The position numbers were made by a program, and so were the translations under genes. From the NCBI GenBank assembly GCA_017501125.1, contig JAFVXN010000182.1, positions 1 to 6,407 of the forward strand: a DNA stretch of 6,407 nucleotides. The letters run 5' to 3'. This document shows positions 4,527 through 6,407 of the stretch, in pieces. This DNA is from Clostridia bacterium (GTDB lineage Bacteria; Bacillota; Clostridia; Christensenellales; Borkfalkiaceae). The notes below the pieces were generated by a model. It saw only the letters and a program-made list of their open reading frames with translations, was not told the DNA's origin and searched no databases. Position 1 is the first letter of the stretch. Each line of letters begins with the position of its first letter.

Positions 4527-5645
4527 ATGAAGAAGAAGACCGAGCAAGAAGAGAACTTTTTCGCGGCACTCACCGATTTGGTGGCGGAAAAAGGCATCAG
4601 CGAAGAGGCGTTTATCGAGACGCTCAAGAACGCGCTTACCTCTGCGTACAAAAAGCAGTTTGAAGGTGGCGCGGAGATCGTCGTAGAACTCGACCCTGAA
4701 AAGGGCAAGATCGTCTACAAAGCGCTCCGTTACGTCGTCGAGGAAGTGGAAGACAAGGATAAGGAAATTTCCTTGGAAGAAGCGAAAGAAATCGACGCGA
4801 AATACGAAGTCGGCGACGTCATTGAGACGACGTTTATCCCCAAGAACTTCGGTCGTATCGCGGCGCAGACGGCAAAGCAAGTTATTTTGCAAAAGTTGCA
4901 CGAAGCGGAACGCGACAGCACCTTCTCCGCCTTCTCCGATAAGGAAGGGGAACTCATGGAAGGTATTATCCGTAAGATTGACGACAGGAACGTCTACGTC
5001 GAACTTGGCGATAAGAAGATTGAAGGGGTTATGCCCCCTCAAGACCGTACGCCCACGGAGCGTTACGCCGTCGGCGATAAGATTAAAGTCTTCGTCAAAC
5101 GCGTAAAGAACAGCGGCAAGAACTCTCAAATCGTCGTATCGCGTAGTGCGGCTGGGCTCGTTAAGAAATTGTTCGAGCAACAAGTCCCCGAGATTGCACA
5201 GGGTATCGTCGAGGTAAAAGAGGTCGCTCGTGAGGCGGGTTATAGGACGAAGATTGCTATTATGTCCAACGATTCTCGCGTGGACGCAGTCGGCGCGTGC
5301 GTCGGTAATCGCGGTTCTCGCGTCAACGCCGTCGTAGAGGAACTTGGCGGCGAGAAGATTGACATCATCTTGTGGAACGAAGATCCTTTGGTATTCATCT
5401 ACAAGGCGCTTTCGCCTGCAACGGTCAACTCCGTCACGGTGAAAGGGGAACGCAGCGCGATGGCAGTCGTGCCCGACGACAAGTTGTCTTTGGCTATCGG
5501 TAGAGACGGTCAAAACGCACGTTTGGCGGCAAGACTTACCGGCTGGAAAATTGACGTTAAGAGTGCGTCTTCGCCCGAGGCGCAAGCGCTGCTTGCGGCT
5601 AACGCCGAAGAGGAAGATTACGAAGAAATCGCAGACGAGGAATAA
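4527..5645 (+). CDS. nusA: Transcription termination/antitermination factor NusA
   Basis: It binds RNA polymerase and nascent RNA, promoting pausing and hairpin-dependent termination. The 372-aa form is the Firmicutes type, without the C-terminal acidic repeats of the E. coli protein. Domains in order: an N-terminal polymerase-binding domain (about 1-130) containing FGRIAAQTAKQVILQKL at 108-124, an S1 domain (about 135-205), KH1 with its GNRG loop at 260-263, and KH2 with GRDG at 325-328 inside LAIGRDGQNARLAARLTGW. An acidic tail (361-372) closes the protein. AGGAG at 4514-4518 lies eight bases before the ATG. Its stop is three bases before ylxR, whose ribosome binding site lies within the last nusA codons, so the two are probably translationally coupled. 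Confidence 0.97.
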   Translation: MKKKTEQEENFFAALTDLVAEKGISEEAFIETLKNALTSAYKKQFEGGAEIVVELDPEKGKIVYKALRYVVEEVEDKDKEISLEEAKEIDAKYEVGDVIETTFIPKNFGRIAAQTAKQVILQKLHEAERDSTFSAFSDKEGELMEGIIRKIDDRNVYVELGDKKIEGVMPPQDRTPTERYAVGDKIKVFVKRVKNSGKNSQIVVSRSAAGLVKKLFEQQVPEIAQGIVEVKEVAREAGYRTKIAIMSNDSRVDAVGACVGNRGSRVNAVVEELGGEKIDIILWNEDPLVFIYKALSPATVNSVTVKGERSAMAVVPDDKLSLAIGRDGQNARLAARLTGWKIDVKSASSPEAQALLAANAEEEDYEEIADEE

Positions 5646-5648
5646 TAT

Positions 5649-5912
5649 ATGGCGAAGGGAAAAGTGCCTTTTAGAATGTGCATCGCTTGCAGACAGATGA
5701 AACCGAAAAAAGAGATGACCCGTATCGTGAAGAATGCGGACGGGGAGATTTTTGCGGATTTTTCGGGAAAGGCGGCAGGCAGGGGCGCGTATATATGCAG
5801 CGACGAAGCGTGCATGCAAAAATTGCAAGATAAAAAATTGCTGCACAAGGCGTTTTCCGCGCAGGTCTCCGCCGAGGTATACGACGGCGTGCAAGGAGGC
5901 GGTAAATCTTGA
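5649..5912 (+). CDS. ylxR: YlxR family protein (RnpM, RNase P modulator)
   Basis: This is an 87-aa basic RNA-binding protein of the YlxR (DUF448) family. The Bacillus subtilis member has been renamed RnpM for its binding to RNase P RNA and modulation of its activity; transfer of that role here is by homology. Visible signatures are the N-terminal RMCIACRQMKPKKEMTRIV block (9-27) and GRGAYIC (44-50). Cys11, Cys14, Cys50 and Cys55 could form a metal site, though not every family member keeps them. The start ATG 5649 is preceded by GAGGA at 5637-5641, inside the end of nusA. Its TGA overlaps the TTG start of the next gene. Confidence 0.93.
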   Translation: MAKGKVPFRMCIACRQMKPKKEMTRIVKNADGEIFADFSGKAAGRGAYICSDEACMQKLQDKKLLHKAFSAQVSAEVYDGVQGGGKS

Positions 5913-6238
5913 TAGAGAAGGTAGGCGCCTATCTTGGATTTTGTTTGCGCGCGGGCAAGGTTGTCTTTGGCGTGGACGATATCGAGACGTATAAAAAGAA
6001 GATATATTTGGTGATAGCGGACGGCGATTTGGCGGAGAACTCCTTCAAGCGTCTCTTGAAAGCCAACGAGCGGTTTTGTGCGACGCTTATGACGACGTCG
6101 GCAGGACTCCTCGGCGAGTTGTTGCATAAGCCGCAGGTCAAAGCGGTGGCAATCAAAGATTACAACCTTTCCAAAGCCATTTTAGAGGCGGCGAAAGATC
6201 AAACCCAATTCAAATTCTATTCGGGAGGAAACAACTGA
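5909..6238 (+). CDS. ylxQ: YlxQ, L7Ae/L30e-like RNA-binding protein
   Basis: This is a 109-aa protein of the ribosomal L7Ae/L30e/Gadd45 fold, which generally binds kink-turn RNA. The family block LGFCLRAGKVVFG (9-21) is clear, followed by IYLVIADGDLAENSFKRL (32-49), equivalent to the strand and helix that contact RNA. The start is a TTG at 5909 whose last two bases and following A form the ylxR stop. AGGAGG at 5894-5899, nine bases upstream, and the lack of a better in-frame ATG support it. Its place between ylxR and infB is the standard Firmicutes order. A ribosome-associated role is likely but unproven for this family. Confidence 0.9.
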   Translation: MIEKVGAYLGFCLRAGKVVFGVDDIETYKKKIYLVIADGDLAENSFKRLLKANERFCATLMTTSAGLLGELLHKPQVKAVAIKDYNLSKAILEAAKDQTQFKFYSGGNN

Positions 6239-6242
6239 ACAT

Positions 6243-6407
6243 ATGGCACAAAAAAGTTATAAAAACGTGGAAAAAATAACCGAGTTGCTGGGGGATAAGA
6301 ACCTCGGCTCTCTGGGCAAAAGACTTTCTTCCACAGAAAAAAGCCTTGCGGATATTTTAAGAAAACTGACGGCTTTGGAGGCTGAAAAAGCAGAACGCGA
6401 GGCAGCC
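6243..6407 (+). CDS. infB: Translation initiation factor IF-2, N-terminal fragment
   Basis: The ORF opens at ATG 6243 and runs through the right edge with 55 codons and no stop. It begins MAQKSYKNVEKITELLG and continues into a charged, Ala/Glu/Lys-rich helix (ALEAEKAEREAA at 44-55). That fits the variable N-terminal region of IF-2, which delivers initiator tRNA to the 30S subunit. The GTPase domain lies outside the window, so the name rests on synteny (rimP-nusA-ylxR-ylxQ-infB) and composition. The visible part lacks the usual IF-2 N-terminal helix-bundle motif near the start. GGGAGG at 6223-6228 is 14 bases from the ATG, longer than ideal, and I see no better in-frame start between them. Confidence 0.75.
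   Translation, partial: MAQKSYKNVEKITELLGDKNLGSLGKRLSSTEKSLADILRKLTALEAEKAEREAA

Noticed and set aside
4512..5894. 460-aa minus-strand ORF opposite nusA and ylxR
   Set aside because: It is a mirror of strongly coding plus-strand genes with all NusA and YlxR motifs. The Arg/Asp/Phe-rich translation is typical of antisense frames.

Overview
The window looks like chromosomal DNA of a Gram-positive, Clostridia-type bacterium. The evidence is a rimP-nusA-ylxR-ylxQ-infB cluster in the standard Firmicutes order, strong AGGAGG-type ribosome binding sites, TTGCAN-17-TATAAT promoters, a short (372 aa) NusA of the Firmicutes type, a type III pantothenate kinase, and a small cysteine-rich membrane protein of a kind common in uncultured Clostridia. 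The genes on the right use many GTC/GAC/ATC/CGT codons. The first ~240 bases are much richer in A+T. A finer assignment (perhaps an uncultured Christensenellales-like lineage) is a guess.

Region 1 (1-214) is the A+T-rich tail of a transcription unit. It holds the last codons of a gene cut by the window edge, an overlapping 37-aa charged ORF, and a strong intrinsic terminator. Region 2 (304-~620) is on the minus strand: a 71-aa cysteine-rich protein with a near-perfect ribosome binding site, preceded by a leader that can form two competing folds. Region 3 (669-3577) is a complete transcription unit. It has a good sigma-A-type promoter, a ~109-nt leader, an ECF transporter S component (probably PanT), coaX, hom, and a textbook terminator. 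The first two genes import and phosphorylate pantothenate for CoA synthesis. hom is the branch point toward threonine and methionine.

Region 4 (3578-~3836) contains no convincing gene. It holds two tandem copies of a modular repeat whose ends are conserved and form imperfect terminal inverted repeats, while the centres differ in sequence but keep a hairpin. Region 5 (3837-6407) starts with an A/T-rich UP-like element, a TTGCAT-17-TATAAT promoter and an 11-bp hairpin leader. It then carries rimP (30S maturation), nusA (transcription elongation/termination), ylxR/rnpM (RNase P modulator family), ylxQ (L7Ae-like RNA-binding protein) and the start of infB (IF-2), which is cut by the right edge. 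This is the conserved transcription/translation operon.

I found no clearly new multi-gene system. The items most worth a second look are the cysteine-rich gene with its switch-like leader, the modular repeat pair, and the structured leaders of the two plus-strand operons.
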